Below are positions 56,382 to 64,000 of a DNA stretch of 64,000 nucleotides, one piece after another; positions within the stretch are counted from its first letter, which is position 1, and every line of letters begins with the position of its first letter. The notes under the pieces were generated by a model. The model was not told the origin of the DNA. It saw only the letters and a program-made list of their open reading frames with translations, and searched no databases. The DNA is from Geodermatophilus ruber (lineage in GTDB: Bacteria > Actinomycetota > Actinomycetes > Mycobacteriales > Geodermatophilaceae): positions 124,001 through 188,000 of the forward strand of contig NZ_FOSW01000009.1 in the NCBI RefSeq assembly GCF_900114385.1, given 5' to 3'. The translations under genes were made by a program, and so were the position numbers.

Positions 56382-57291
56382 TGACAGGCTCCCCGCAGCT
56401 GGTCACTCTCCGGCACCACGCGACCACGGCGGAGCGCAGTTCGGCGTCCACCGGACGGCGCAGCTCCTCGCGGTAGGCCTTCATCGACGCCGGGCCGGGC
56501 TGCCGGCGCAGCAGATGGCTCAGCTCCGGCACCCGCTGCACCTCGACCGGCCCGCGGACGGTCGCCCGGATCACCTCGAGGTCCTCCGGCCGGGCCTGCA
56601 GGTCCTTGGCGCCGGTCAGCGCGAGCACCGGCGCGGTCACCCGTGCCAGGTCCGCGCGCGGGTCGTGGGCCAGGAACTCGCGGGTCCAGCGGGCGTTGAG
56701 CCGCTGCAGCCCGATCCGGGCCACGTCGGTCGTCGTCGCCTTGATCCGGGCGTGGTTGGCGGCCACCTTCTTCTCCAGGTCGATGCGCAGCAACCGGAGC
56801 AGGCCGCGCACCGGAGCCGGGAGCGTGGGGGCGATCCGGCGGGCCTGCCAGCGCAGCAGCTCCTCGCCCGGCGTGGCCGAGCCGGCCAGCAGCACCAGGC
56901 CCGCGACGGGCACGCCCCGAGCGGCCAGCGCGGTGGCCAGGACCGCGCCCTCGCTGTGCCCGGCGAGCAGGAGCCGGTCGGGATCGATCTCCGGGCGCGC
57001 GGCGAGCGCCTCGAAGGCGCGGCCCAGGTCATCGACGTTGTCGTGCAGGCCGGCGGTGCGCCAGTCACCGGGCGACTCGCCGACGCCGCGCTTGTCGTAG
57101 CGCAGCGAGGCCAGCCCGCCCGCGGCCAGCGCGTGGGCCAGCTGCCGGGTGACGTCGATGCGGGCGCGGCGGTGGTTGGAGTCGCGGTCGAGCGGGCCCG
57201 AACCGGCCGCGAGCAGGACCGCCGGCACCGGACCGGGGGAGTCGGGCAGGGTGAGGGTGCCGGCCAGCGGCGGCTCGCCGGGCACCTGCAT
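56371..57291 (-). CDS. Alpha/beta hydrolase (306 aa)
   Basis: Serine hydrolase of the alpha/beta fold. Nucleophile Ser in LLAGHSEGAVLA (G-x-S-x-G), oxyanion region LLAAGSGPLDRDSN, Asp in TGAKDLQARP and His in PELSHLL. An EstB-like/YfhR-like esterase is likely, substrate unknown. ATG 57291 is preceded by CGGGAG; GTG 57306, two bases after the upstream stop, is the alternative start. Probably co-transcribed with the small gene at 57309-57653. Confidence 0.85.
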   Translation of the reverse strand: MQVPGEPPLAGTLTLPDSPGPVPAVLLAAGSGPLDRDSNHRRARIDVTRQLAHALAAGGLASLRYDKRGVGESPGDWRTAGLHDNVDDLGRAFEALAARPEIDPDRLLLAGHSEGAVLATALAARGVPVAGLVLLAGSATPGEELLRWQARRIAPTLPAPVRGLLRLLRIDLEKKVAANHARIKATTTDVARIGLQRLNARWTREFLAHDPRADLARVTAPVLALTGAKDLQARPEDLEVIRATVRGPVEVQRVPELSHLLRRQPGPASMKAYREELRRPVDAELRSAVVAWCRRVTSCGEPVKDL

Positions 57292-57308
57292 CGGCAGCTC
57301 CCGCACGG

Positions 57309-57653
57309 TCAGGCCCGGGTGAGCTCGCCGGCGACCGCGGCGGCGTCGTCGGTGCCGAGGAGGAGGGTGTCGAAGCGCTGGCCGGTCAGCCGCACGCGGA
57401 CCGCGGGCTGCCCGCGGCGCACGGAGACCAGGGTCTTCTCCCCGCGGCCCCGCCACGTGCCGACCTGGCGGACGCCGGGCAGCGCCAGCCCCGGGGCGCG
57501 CAGCCCGCGCGTGGCGGTCAGCCCGTCGGGGACCACGGTCACCTCGCGCACCGCCGAGCGGGGCACCTCGAGGTCGCGGAGCAGACCGAGGAGCTTCTCG
57601 GCCCGGCTGAGGGAGACGGTGAGCGTCTGGGGTGTCGTGCGGAGCGTCGCCAT
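57309..57653 (-). CDS. Hypothetical PH-like protein (114 aa)
   Basis: Small all-beta-looking protein with repeated short strands (LRTTPQTLTVSLSRAEKLLGL, LEVPRSAVREVTVVPDG, GRGEKTLVSVRRGQPAVRVRL), resembling small bacterial PH-domain proteins found in actinobacteria, but I cannot name the family firmly. ATG 57653. It leads the hydrolase gene, separated by 17 bp, and is divergent from the HTH regulator at 57710, whose 56-bp shared region is AT-rich and probably the operator. Confidence 0.7.
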   Translation of the reverse strand: MATLRTTPQTLTVSLSRAEKLLGLLRDLEVPRSAVREVTVVPDGLTATRGLRAPGLALPGVRQVGTWRGRGEKTLVSVRRGQPAVRVRLTGQRFDTLLLGTDDAAAVAGELTRA

Positions 57654-57709
57654 GACATGATCATTACCAAAGTCGCGACCAATGTCAACTATGAGAATGG
57701 AGAGTGTCG

Positions 57710-58240
57710 ATGGCGACGGCCGGCCTCTTGCTCCACCCGGTGCGGCTCCGGATCGTGCAGGCGTTCCTCGGGGACCGGACGCTGACCACCGCCGACCTGC
57801 GGGCCGAGCTGCCCGACGTCCCGGTGGCGACGCTGTACCGCCATGTGGGCGTGCTCGCCGACGCCGGCGTGCTGGAGGTGGTGGGGGAGCGGCGGGTGCG
57901 TGGCGCGGCCGAACGCAGCTACCGGCTGGTCCCCACCGCTGCGTCGGTGGACGCGACCGGCGCGGCCGGGATGTCCACCGACGAGCACCGGCAGGCGTTC
58001 GCCACCTTCGTCGCCGGGCTGCTGGCCGACTTCGACCGCTACGCGGCCGCGGCCGGCGAGGAGCGGCTGGACCTCGCCCGCGACGGCGTGGGTTACCGGC
58101 AGCTGGCGCTGTGGCTCAGCGACGAGGAGTTCACCGAGCTGGTCACCGAGCTGCGGGCGGTGCTGACCGCACGCGCGGGGCGGGGGCCGGACGGGGAGCG
58201 GAAGCGACGCATCGTCAGCCAGGTGTTCCTGCCCGGCTGA
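57710..58240 (+). CDS. ArsR/PadR-like winged-helix regulator (176 aa)
   Basis: DNA-binding protein with an N-terminal winged helix ([48 protein letters not shown]) and a C-terminal helical domain of about 100 residues (FATFVAGLLADFDRYAA, LALWLSDEEFTELVTELRAVL). The latter matches the actinobacterial helix-turn-helix family that often controls a neighbouring divergent hydrolase. ATG 57710 is preceded by GGAGAG; GTG 57704 has no spacing to that site. Likely regulates the 57309 operon through the 57654-57709 region. Confidence 0.85.
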   Translation: MATAGLLLHPVRLRIVQAFLGDRTLTTADLRAELPDVPVATLYRHVGVLADAGVLEVVGERRVRGAAERSYRLVPTAASVDATGAAGMSTDEHRQAFATFVAGLLADFDRYAAAAGEERLDLARDGVGYRQLALWLSDEEFTELVTELRAVLTARAGRGPDGERKRRIVSQVFLPG

Positions 58241-58252
58241 CGATGCCGGGGT

Positions 58253-58753
58253 TCAGGAGCGCCGGCGGGCGGCCCGGACCGCCCTCTTGTTCGCCCTGGC
58301 GAGGGTCTTGGCGGCCCTGCGGACCTGCCGCGGCTCGCGCTCGACGGTGCCGTAGGTGAGCAGGCCGACGCCGATGCCGAGCAGCCACACGTCCTTGGCG
58401 AGGGCGAGCCCCTCCGGGGTGGGTGCCAGGCTGCCCGGCTTCCGCATGCCCGGGGTGTTGAGGTAGAGCCCCAGCAGGCCGCCGGAGAACACGGTGAGGA
58501 TGGCACCGGCCACCGCGGTGGGCACGATCGGCGCCAGCAGCGCGGCACCGATCCCGATCTCGGTGTAGGCCAGGAGCTTGACGAACTGCTGCGGCGGCAA
58601 CTTCTTCACGAACGGGTAGGTGCCGGCGGCGAAGTTCTGCAGGCTTTCGGCGGTCTGCTCGTCGGCAGCGCGCTTGCCCAGGCCGCTGTTGAGGATGAAC
58701 GCGCCGGCCGAGACCCGGGGACCGATCTCGGACAGGCTCATGGGCAGACGCAT
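58253..58753 (-). CDS. DoxX-family membrane protein (166 aa)
   Basis: DoxX-like membrane protein with about four hydrophobic segments (RVSAGAFILNSGLG, LLAYTEIGIGAALLAPIVP, AGAILTVFSGGLLGLYL, VWLLGIGVGLLTYG) and a basic Arg/Lys-rich C-terminal tail. Members are linked to redox or thiosulfate metabolism in some species, but for most the role is unknown. ATG 58753. It converges on the HTH regulator 12 bp away and stands alone. Confidence 0.82.
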   Translation of the reverse strand: MRLPMSLSEIGPRVSAGAFILNSGLGKRAADEQTAESLQNFAAGTYPFVKKLPPQQFVKLLAYTEIGIGAALLAPIVPTAVAGAILTVFSGGLLGLYLNTPGMRKPGSLAPTPEGLALAKDVWLLGIGVGLLTYGTVEREPRQVRRAAKTLARANKRAVRAARRRS

Positions 58754-58887
58754 GGTGCACCTCGATGGGGTCGTCGGGGGGGTGATCGGACTTCACACCG
58801 GACGCCGGACGATGCTGCAGTGCCCACCCGTCCCGACCTCAACCGTCGCCGGTCGGGGCGGGCCCGGAGTGGGCCCGCCCCCGCCGG

Positions 58888-60465
58888 TCAGCGACCGCCG
58901 CGCCGGGAGCGACCGCTGAACGACGCGGCCGAGTGGGATCCGGCGCGCGCGGCCAGCTCGGCACGGGTGCGCGCCGGCCCCGCGGACCGACCCGAGCCGC
59001 CCCGGTTGCCGGAGGTCGCGGCAGCGGCCGCGGCCGTGCCGCTCCCGCCGCTCGCCGCGCGGCGGCGCCGGCCGCCGCCCTGACCCTGTGGCTGGGGCGC
59101 GGGCGCCGGGGCCGGCTCGACGTAGGGCGCCGCGGGGCCGGTGAGCGCGGTGATCTCGCGGGCGCCCGGCTTGATCGCCGCGACCTCCGGGGTGATTCCC
59201 GCCTGGCGGGCCAGGGTGCGCACCTCGCCGGCCTGATCGGGCGTGGCGATGGTGACGACGATGCCGCCGGCGCCGGCGCGGGCGGTGCGCCCGGAACGGT
59301 GCAGGTAGGCCTTGTGCTCTGCCGGCGGGTCGACGTGCACGACGAGTGCGACGTCATCCACGTGGATGCCGCGGGCTGCGATGTCGGTGGCGCACAGCAC
59401 CCGCGACTCGCCGGAGCTGAACGCCTCGAGGTTGCGCTCGCGGGCGTTCTGGCTGAGGTTGCCGTGCAGGTCGACGGCCGGGATCCCGGCCGCGGTCAGC
59501 TGCTTGGCCAGCTTCTTGGCCTGGTGCTTGGTGCGGGTGAACAGCACGCTGCGGCCGAGCCCGGAGGCGAGCTGCCGCACGACCTCGGACTTGTCGGCGG
59601 CGTCGACCCGGAACACGTGGTGCGTCATGGTCGAGACCGGCGCGACGGCCGGGTCGACCGAGTGCGTCGTCGGGTTCGACAGGTACCGCTTGACGAGGAC
59701 GTCGACCCCGTTGTCCAGGGTGGCGGAGAACAGCAGGCGCTGGCCGACCTTGGGGGTGCGGTCCATGAGCCGCTTGACGCCGGGCAGGAACCCGAGGTCG
59801 GCCATGTGGTCGGCCTCATCGAGGATGGTCACCTCGACCGCGCCCAGGTCGGCGTGCCCCTGGCCGATGAGGTCCTCGAGCCGGCCGGGGCAGGCGATGA
59901 CGATGTCGACGCCCGCGGCCAGGGCCTGGACCTGCGGGTTCTGGCCGACGCCGCCGAAGATGGTGGTGGTCTTCATGCCCAGCGCGCGGGCCAGGGGGTC
60001 GACGACGGCGAACACCTGGTTGGCCAGCTCGCGGGTCGGCACGAGCACCAGCGCCCGGGGGCGCCGGGCCTGCCGACGGCTGTCGGAGGCGGCCAGGCGG
60101 GCCACCAGCGGGATGCTGAAGGCCAGGGTCTTGCCCGAGCCGGTGCGGCCACGGCCGAGCACGTCCCGGCCGGAGAGGCTGTCCGGGAGCGTGGCGACCT
60201 GGATGGGGAACGGCGACTCGATGCCGCTGGCCGCGAGGACCTCGACCAGGGGGGCGGGCACGCCGAGGGCGTTGAAGGTGGTGTCGGTCGGCAGGACGGT
60301 GGCGTCACTGCCGACGGGGACCACGGCGGGGGCCGGGACGGCCCGCGCCGCGGTGGCGGGCGTCTGCTGCTGGTTCTGCTGCTCGCCGGCGGGGCGGGTG
60401 CCCCGACCGCGGCCGCCGCGACGACGGCGGGTGCCCCCGTCGGAGGTGGCGGGGGAGTTGTTCAT
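58888..60465 (-). CDS. DEAD-box RNA helicase (525 aa)
   Basis: ATP-dependent RNA helicase. Q motif and motif I GRTGSGKT, motif Ia PTRELANQ, motif II DEAD (LDEADHMADLG), motif III SAT, motif VI HRSGRTARAG. The N-terminal 40 residues are Arg/Gly-rich and the C-terminal 90 residues are a basic Gly/Arg/Ala/Pro tail, suited to RNA binding. ATG 60465 is used, though no strong ribosome site is visible. Role likely in ribosome assembly or cold/stress RNA turnover. Confidence 0.92.
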   Translation of the reverse strand: MNNSPATSDGGTRRRRGGRGRGTRPAGEQQNQQQTPATAARAVPAPAVVPVGSDATVLPTDTTFNALGVPAPLVEVLAASGIESPFPIQVATLPDSLSGRDVLGRGRTGSGKTLAFSIPLVARLAASDSRRQARRPRALVLVPTRELANQVFAVVDPLARALGMKTTTIFGGVGQNPQVQALAAGVDIVIACPGRLEDLIGQGHADLGAVEVTILDEADHMADLGFLPGVKRLMDRTPKVGQRLLFSATLDNGVDVLVKRYLSNPTTHSVDPAVAPVSTMTHHVFRVDAADKSEVVRQLASGLGRSVLFTRTKHQAKKLAKQLTAAGIPAVDLHGNLSQNARERNLEAFSSGESRVLCATDIAARGIHVDDVALVVHVDPPAEHKAYLHRSGRTARAGAGGIVVTIATPDQAGEVRTLARQAGITPEVAAIKPGAREITALTGPAAPYVEPAPAPAPQPQGQGGGRRRRAASGGSGTAAAAAATSGNRGGSGRSAGPARTRAELAARAGSHSAASFSGRSRRGGR

Positions 60466-60769
60466 GGAGGTCAATGGAGTCCTTCGACGCTCGAGTGGCC
60501 GCACGAGCACCTCGGCGAGCGCGAGCGCCGGCACACCTGCGCATGGGCAGGGCGGGCTCGCATCGTCGGCGAGACGTCGGTCAGCCGGGCGCACCTCGGT
60601 GGCGCAGCCTCAGCCCGACGTCGATTCCTGCAGCTCCGGATGAGCGGAGGGCGGCGCCGGTACATCTGACTCAACCAGATGCGGGCCGCGGTTGTGCCCC
60701 GGGGTGGGAGAGGGACCGGTCACACCGGCGGCACCGACCGGCCCGGCGGTCGGTCATCCTGGGCCGGTG
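60466..60769. other. Divergent intergenic region, helicase and MFS genes
   Basis: 304 bp between two divergent starts. No gene or strong hairpin identified. The helicase has no good ribosome site at its ATG, so a long leader or an earlier start in this region is possible. Confidence 0.5.
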
Positions 60770-62086
60770 ATGCTCCCCGCACCCGCCCGGCCGTCCCGCC
60801 GCATCCACCCGGCCTGGTGGGTGGCGGCGGTGACGTTCGTGGCGCTGGTCGGCGCCGCGGCGTTCCGGGCGGTGCCGGGGGTGCTCATCGAGCCGCTGCG
60901 CGCCGAGTTCGGCTGGTCGGTGTCGGTCATCTCGGCCGCCGTCGCACTGAACATGGCGCTCTACGGGCTGACCGCGCCGTTCGCGGCGGCGCTCATGGAG
61001 CGGTTCGGCATCCGGCGGGTGGTCGTCGCCGCGCTGCTGGTCACCGCGGCCGGCAGCGGACTCACCGTGTTCATGACCGCCAGCTGGCAGCTGGTGCTGC
61101 TGTGGGGCCTGCTCGTCGGGCTCGGCACCGGATCGATGGCGCTGTCCCTGGTGGCCACGGTGACCGGCCGCTGGTTCGTCGCCCGGCGCGGGCTGGTCTC
61201 GGGCATCCTCACCGCCGGCGGGGCGACCGGGCAGCTGGTGTTCCTCCCCCTCGTCGCGCGGGCGGACGAGGAGTGGGGGTGGCGGTCGGCGTCGCTGGGC
61301 ACGACGGCGGCCGCGCTCGCCGCCGTCCCGCTGGTGCTGTGGCTGCTGCGGGACCGGCCGCGGGACCTCGGCGTCGCCCCGTACGGCGGCACCCCGGCCG
61401 ACGACGTCGACCCGGTGCGCACCGGCGCGGCGCGGACGGCGCTGCGCGGGCTGGTCGAGGCCGCCCGCCGCCGGCCGTTCTGGCTGCTGGCCGGCGGCTT
61501 CTTCATCTGCGGGGTCTCCACCAACGGGCTGGTGCAGCCGCACTTCATCCCGGCCGCGCACGACCACGGCATGCCGGTGACGACCGCCGCGGGGCTGCTG
61601 GCGGTCGTGGGCGTCTTCGACATCGTGGGGACGGTGCTCTCCGGCTGGCTCACCGACCGGGTGGACCCGCGGATGCTGCTGCTGGCCTACTACGGGCTGC
61701 GCGGGCTCTCGCTGTTCCTGCTGCCGCCCCTGTTCGGGCCGGACCTGCACGCCAGCATGATCGCGTTCATCGTCTTCTACGGCCTGGACTGGGTGGCCAC
61801 CGTGCCGCCCACGCTGGCGTTGTGCCGGGAGCACTTCGGCGCCCGCGCGCCGATCGTGTTCGGCTGGGTGTTCGCCGCCCACCAGATCGGCTCGGCGGTC
61901 GCCGCGTTCGGGGGCGGGGTCATCCGCGACGTCACCGGCTCCTACGACCTGGCGTGGTTCGGCGCCGGTGCGCTGTGCTTCCTGGCCGCGGCCATGTCGA
62001 TCTCGATCCGCCGCCGGCCGGCCGCCGTCGGCACCGCGCACCCCGCGGACCCGGAGGAGGCCGCCGCCGCCCAGGCGCACGGCTGA
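60770..62086 (+). CDS. MFS transporter, monocarboxylate/oxalate-formate-antiporter-like (438 aa)
   Basis: Twelve-helix major facilitator. N-terminal features VALVGAAAFRAVPGVLIEPL, FGWSVSVISAAVALNMALYGLTAP, then GRWFVARRGLVSGILTAGGATGQLVFLPL resemble the YbfB/monocarboxylate-transporter-like subgroup. ATG 60770 gives a short cytoplasmic N-terminus; an open frame from 60692 would add 26 non-conserved residues. C-terminal tail is Ala/Glu-rich. Substrate unknown, perhaps an organic acid. Confidence 0.82.
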   Translation: MLPAPARPSRRIHPAWWVAAVTFVALVGAAAFRAVPGVLIEPLRAEFGWSVSVISAAVALNMALYGLTAPFAAALMERFGIRRVVVAALLVTAAGSGLTVFMTASWQLVLLWGLLVGLGTGSMALSLVATVTGRWFVARRGLVSGILTAGGATGQLVFLPLVARADEEWGWRSASLGTTAAALAAVPLVLWLLRDRPRDLGVAPYGGTPADDVDPVRTGAARTALRGLVEAARRRPFWLLAGGFFICGVSTNGLVQPHFIPAAHDHGMPVTTAAGLLAVVGVFDIVGTVLSGWLTDRVDPRMLLLAYYGLRGLSLFLLPPLFGPDLHASMIAFIVFYGLDWVATVPPTLALCREHFGARAPIVFGWVFAAHQIGSAVAAFGGGVIRDVTGSYDLAWFGAGALCFLAAAMSISIRRRPAAVGTAHPADPEEAAAAQAHG

Positions 62087-62129
62087 GCCCCTCCCGGCGG
62101 TTGTCGCGAGAGCCGTCCGCGACGGGGCG

Positions 62130-62474
62130 TCAGGAGGTGCGCTCGAGGGTGTAGCGCACGGTCTGCACCCGGATCGCGTCGTCGCCGAAGACGAAGGTGT
62201 CCACGCCCTCGGCCCGGGCCTTCTCCGCGACCGCCGTCCACTCGATGAAGAGCACGTCGCCCTCGAAGACCTGGGTGGGCACCTCCCAGCGGGCGTCGGG
62301 GAGGTCGCCGAGCAGCGAGGTGAACGCCTGGCGGATGCCGTCCCTGCCCCGCACCACGCCGGCCGGGGTGATGAACGTGGCGTCCTCGGCGTAGTCGGCG
62401 GCGACCGCGTCGACGTCGCCGGCCCCGATCGCGGTCACGTGTGCGGCGAAGATCTCCTGCGGGCTGCGGGCCAT
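62130..62474 (-). CDS. SnoaL-like (NTF2-fold) protein (114 aa)
   Basis: Small NTF2-like protein. Family pattern: PQEIFAAHVTAIGAGDVDAVAADYAEDATFITP, then GRDGIRQAFTSLLGDLPDA and a C-terminal sheet (VLFIEWTAVAEKARAEGVDTFVFGDD). Such proteins act as ketosteroid-isomerase-like enzymes or ligand binders; function not predictable. ATG 62474 is preceded by GGAGGA. Separated from the upstream GMC gene by a strong hairpin, so probably its own transcript. Confidence 0.85.
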   Translation of the reverse strand: MARSPQEIFAAHVTAIGAGDVDAVAADYAEDATFITPAGVVRGRDGIRQAFTSLLGDLPDARWEVPTQVFEGDVLFIEWTAVAEKARAEGVDTFVFGDDAIRVQTVRYTLERTS

Positions 62475-62546
62475 GGCTCCTCCTGATGCCGGGCGGGGTG
62501 CCCGAGCATGCTCCGCAAGCCCGGCGGTGGACAGCCCCTCCGGAGC

Positions 62547-62618
62547 CCCTTCTGGGGTGTTCCTCGCGCCTGGGGAGTCCTGCAGGACCCCGGAAGCGCG
62601 AGGAACACCCCAGAAGGG
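62547..62618. terminator. Strong long hairpin downstream of GMC oxidoreductase
   Basis: Perfect 23-bp arms at 62547-62569 and 62596-62618, beginning CCCTTCTGGGGTGTTC; the intervening 26 bases are partly self-complementary (GTCCTGCAGGAC). It ends 14 bp before the GMC stop (62633), so it is best read as its terminator. Confidence 0.85.
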
Positions 62619-62632
62619 AGGGGACGGGCGCC

Positions 62633-64000
62633 TCAGGCGGTGCGGGTGAGGGTGGGGTCGACGCTGCGGCCGGCGATGAGGTCGGCCGCCCGCTCGGCGA
62701 TCATCATCGTCGGGGCGTTGGTGTTGCCGCGCACGAGCGTCGGCATCACCGAGGCGTCGGCCACCCGCAGGCCCTCGATCCCGTGCACCCGCAGCTGCGG
62801 GTCGACCACCGCGTCCTCGTCCACGCCCATCCGGCAGGAGGAGACCGGGTGGTAGAGGGACTCCAGGGTGTCCTTCACCGACTGCCGCAGCGCGTCGCGG
62901 CCGCGCACGGTGCCGCCCGGCGACCACTCCTCGGCCAGCACCGCGGCCAGCGGCCCGGTCGCGGCGATCTCCCGCGCCTTCTCCACGCCGCACACCAGCG
63001 CGTCGAGGTCCCGCTCGTCGGTGAGGTAGCCGGCGTCGATGGCCGGCGCCCAGGTCGGGTCGGCCGAGCGCAGCCGCACCGTGCCGCGGGAGTGGACGTG
63101 CACGAGCACGGCGGCGGCGGTGAACGCATCGACGTCGGGGTCGACCTCGGCCTGCCGCCAGAACTTGACCGGCAGGAAGTGGTACTGCAGGTCGGGGGCG
63201 GGCAGGTCGGGACGCGAGCGGGTGAACAGCCCGGCCTCGGCCAGGTTGGACGACAGCGGGCCGCGCCGGGCGGCGAACCACTGCGCGTAGCCCGCGGGGG
63301 ACTCCGCGCGGAACAGCGACTTCCCGGACCGGGTGTGCCAGATCGTCGGCACCAGCGGGTGGTCCTGCAGCCCGCCGCCGACGCCGGGCAGGTCGTGCAC
63401 GACGTCCACGCCGACCTCGCGCAGGTGCGCCCCCGGCCCGATGCCCGAGAGCATGAGCAGCTGCGGGGAGTTGACCGCCCCGCCGGCGAGGACCACCTCG
63501 GCGGCGGCGTGCGCGACGTGCACCCGCCCGCTCCGGCGGTACTCGACCCCGGTGGCCCGCCCGCCGGAGACCAGCACCCGGGTGGTCAGCGCGCCGGTCC
63601 GGACGGTGAGGTTGGGCCGGCCCAGGGCGGGGCGGAGGTAGGCGTCGGCGGCCGACCAGCGCCGCCCGCGCCGCTGGGTGAGCTGGTAGAGGCCGGCGCC
63701 CTCCTGCGCGGCGCCGTTGAAGTCGTCGTTGCGCGGGTGGCCGGCGGCGATCGCCGACTGGACGGCGGCCCGCGACCACGGGTGCGGGGAGCGCGGGTCC
63801 TCCACCCGCAGCGGCCCGCCCACACCGTGGAAGCGGTCGGCGCCGCGGGCGTTGTCCTCCATCCGCCGGAACAGCGGCAGGACGTGCTCGTAGGACCACG
63901 ACTCGTCGCCGGTCAGCTGCGCCCACTCGTCGTAGTCGCACCGCCCCCCGCGCATGTAGATCATCGCGTTGATCGACGAGGACCCGCCGAGCAGCTTGCC
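62633..64000 (-). CDS. GMC-family flavin oxidoreductase, choline-dehydrogenase-like (partial, cut by right edge)
   Basis: FAD-dependent alcohol oxidoreductase of the glucose-methanol-choline family, truncated at its N-terminus by the window end. The first visible residues read GKLLGGSSSINAMIYMRG, the GMC signature 1, so about 80 residues with the FAD dinucleotide motif are missing. Signature 2 is GGAVNSPQLLMLSGIG. The catalytic His is in LYHPVSSCRMG and the Asn in GNTNAPTMMIAERAADLI. The reaction is probably oxidation of an alcohol to an aldehyde. Frame is open throughout. Confidence 0.9.
   Translation of the reverse strand, partial: GKLLGGSSSINAMIYMRGGRCDYDEWAQLTGDESWSYEHVLPLFRRMEDNARGADRFHGVGGPLRVEDPRSPHPWSRAAVQSAIAAGHPRNDDFNGAAQEGAGLYQLTQRRGRRWSAADAYLRPALGRPNLTVRTGALTTRVLVSGGRATGVEYRRSGRVHVAHAAAEVVLAGGAVNSPQLLMLSGIGPGAHLREVGVDVVHDLPGVGGGLQDHPLVPTIWHTRSGKSLFRAESPAGYAQWFAARRGPLSSNLAEAGLFTRSRPDLPAPDLQYHFLPVKFWRQAEVDPDVDAFTAAAVLVHVHSRGTVRLRSADPTWAPAIDAGYLTDERDLDALVCGVEKAREIAATGPLAAVLAEEWSPGGTVRGRDALRQSVKDTLESLYHPVSSCRMGVDEDAVVDPQLRVHGIEGLRVADASVMPTLVRGNTNAPTMMIAERAADLIAGRSVDPTLTRTA

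Overview
The window is very GC-rich DNA from a free-living, aerobic actinobacterium. The gene content (actinobacterial gas vesicle genes, form I aerobic CO dehydrogenase, a CtpI-like giant P-type ATPase, amylosucrase, many GTG starts and 4-bp stop/start overlaps) suggests Geodermatophilaceae (Blastococcus/Geodermatophilus/Modestobacter type). That placement is an inference; there is no rRNA or other marker gene here. No rRNA, tRNA or CRISPR array was seen.

Layout. (1) 1-4766, minus: a gas vesicle operon, gvpO-J-L-S-K-A-F-Y-Z, cut by the left edge. The block order is permuted relative to the Streptomyces cluster and no gvpG is visible. (2) 4935-5738: a DUF1275 membrane protein. (3) 5842-17625: an accessory catabolic island. 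It begins with a plus-strand operon encoding a heme-oxygenase-like diiron protein, a Rieske ferredoxin, an FAD ferredoxin reductase, an aldehyde dehydrogenase, a second Rieske protein, a gamma-glutamyltransferase-like Ntn hydrolase and RidA. A GlcG/HbpS protein, a PucR regulator, an amidase and a permease follow; a paralogous permease lies at 22567-24240. A 14-bp motif is shared by the promoter regions of the oxygenase operon and the PucR gene. This is the best candidate for an undescribed pathway, possibly oxidative breakdown of a nitrogen compound. (4) 17626-20920: small genes among palindromic and direct repeats, and a frameshifted gene. (5) 20924-24511: a DHA2 exporter, permease 2 and a small membrane protein. 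(6) 24585-27001: an arsenic island (arsR-acr3-arsC, with a divergent arsI-type C-As lyase). (7) 27060-28414: two hypothetical genes.

(8) 28461-36389: a LysR regulator divergent from coxMSL, an XdhC/CoxI-YHS fusion, coxD and coxE, together a form I CO dehydrogenase locus. (9) 36444-48828: housekeeping and accessory genes (DinB-like protein, clostripain-family lipoprotein, two SDRs, diguanylate cyclase, HtrA-like protease, amylosucrase, carboxylate-amine ligase, erythromycin-esterase-like protein, NDH-2). (10) 48972-53745: a 1503-residue CtpI-like P-type ATPase with a degenerate second ATPase-like segment, and a 34-residue membrane peptide. (11) 53859-55359: a tnpB-only element bounded by 25-bp perfect inverted repeats. 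(12) 55361-64000: cupredoxin lipoprotein, hydrolase, HTH regulator, DoxX, DEAD-box helicase, MFS transporter, SnoaL-like protein and a GMC oxidoreductase cut by the right edge.
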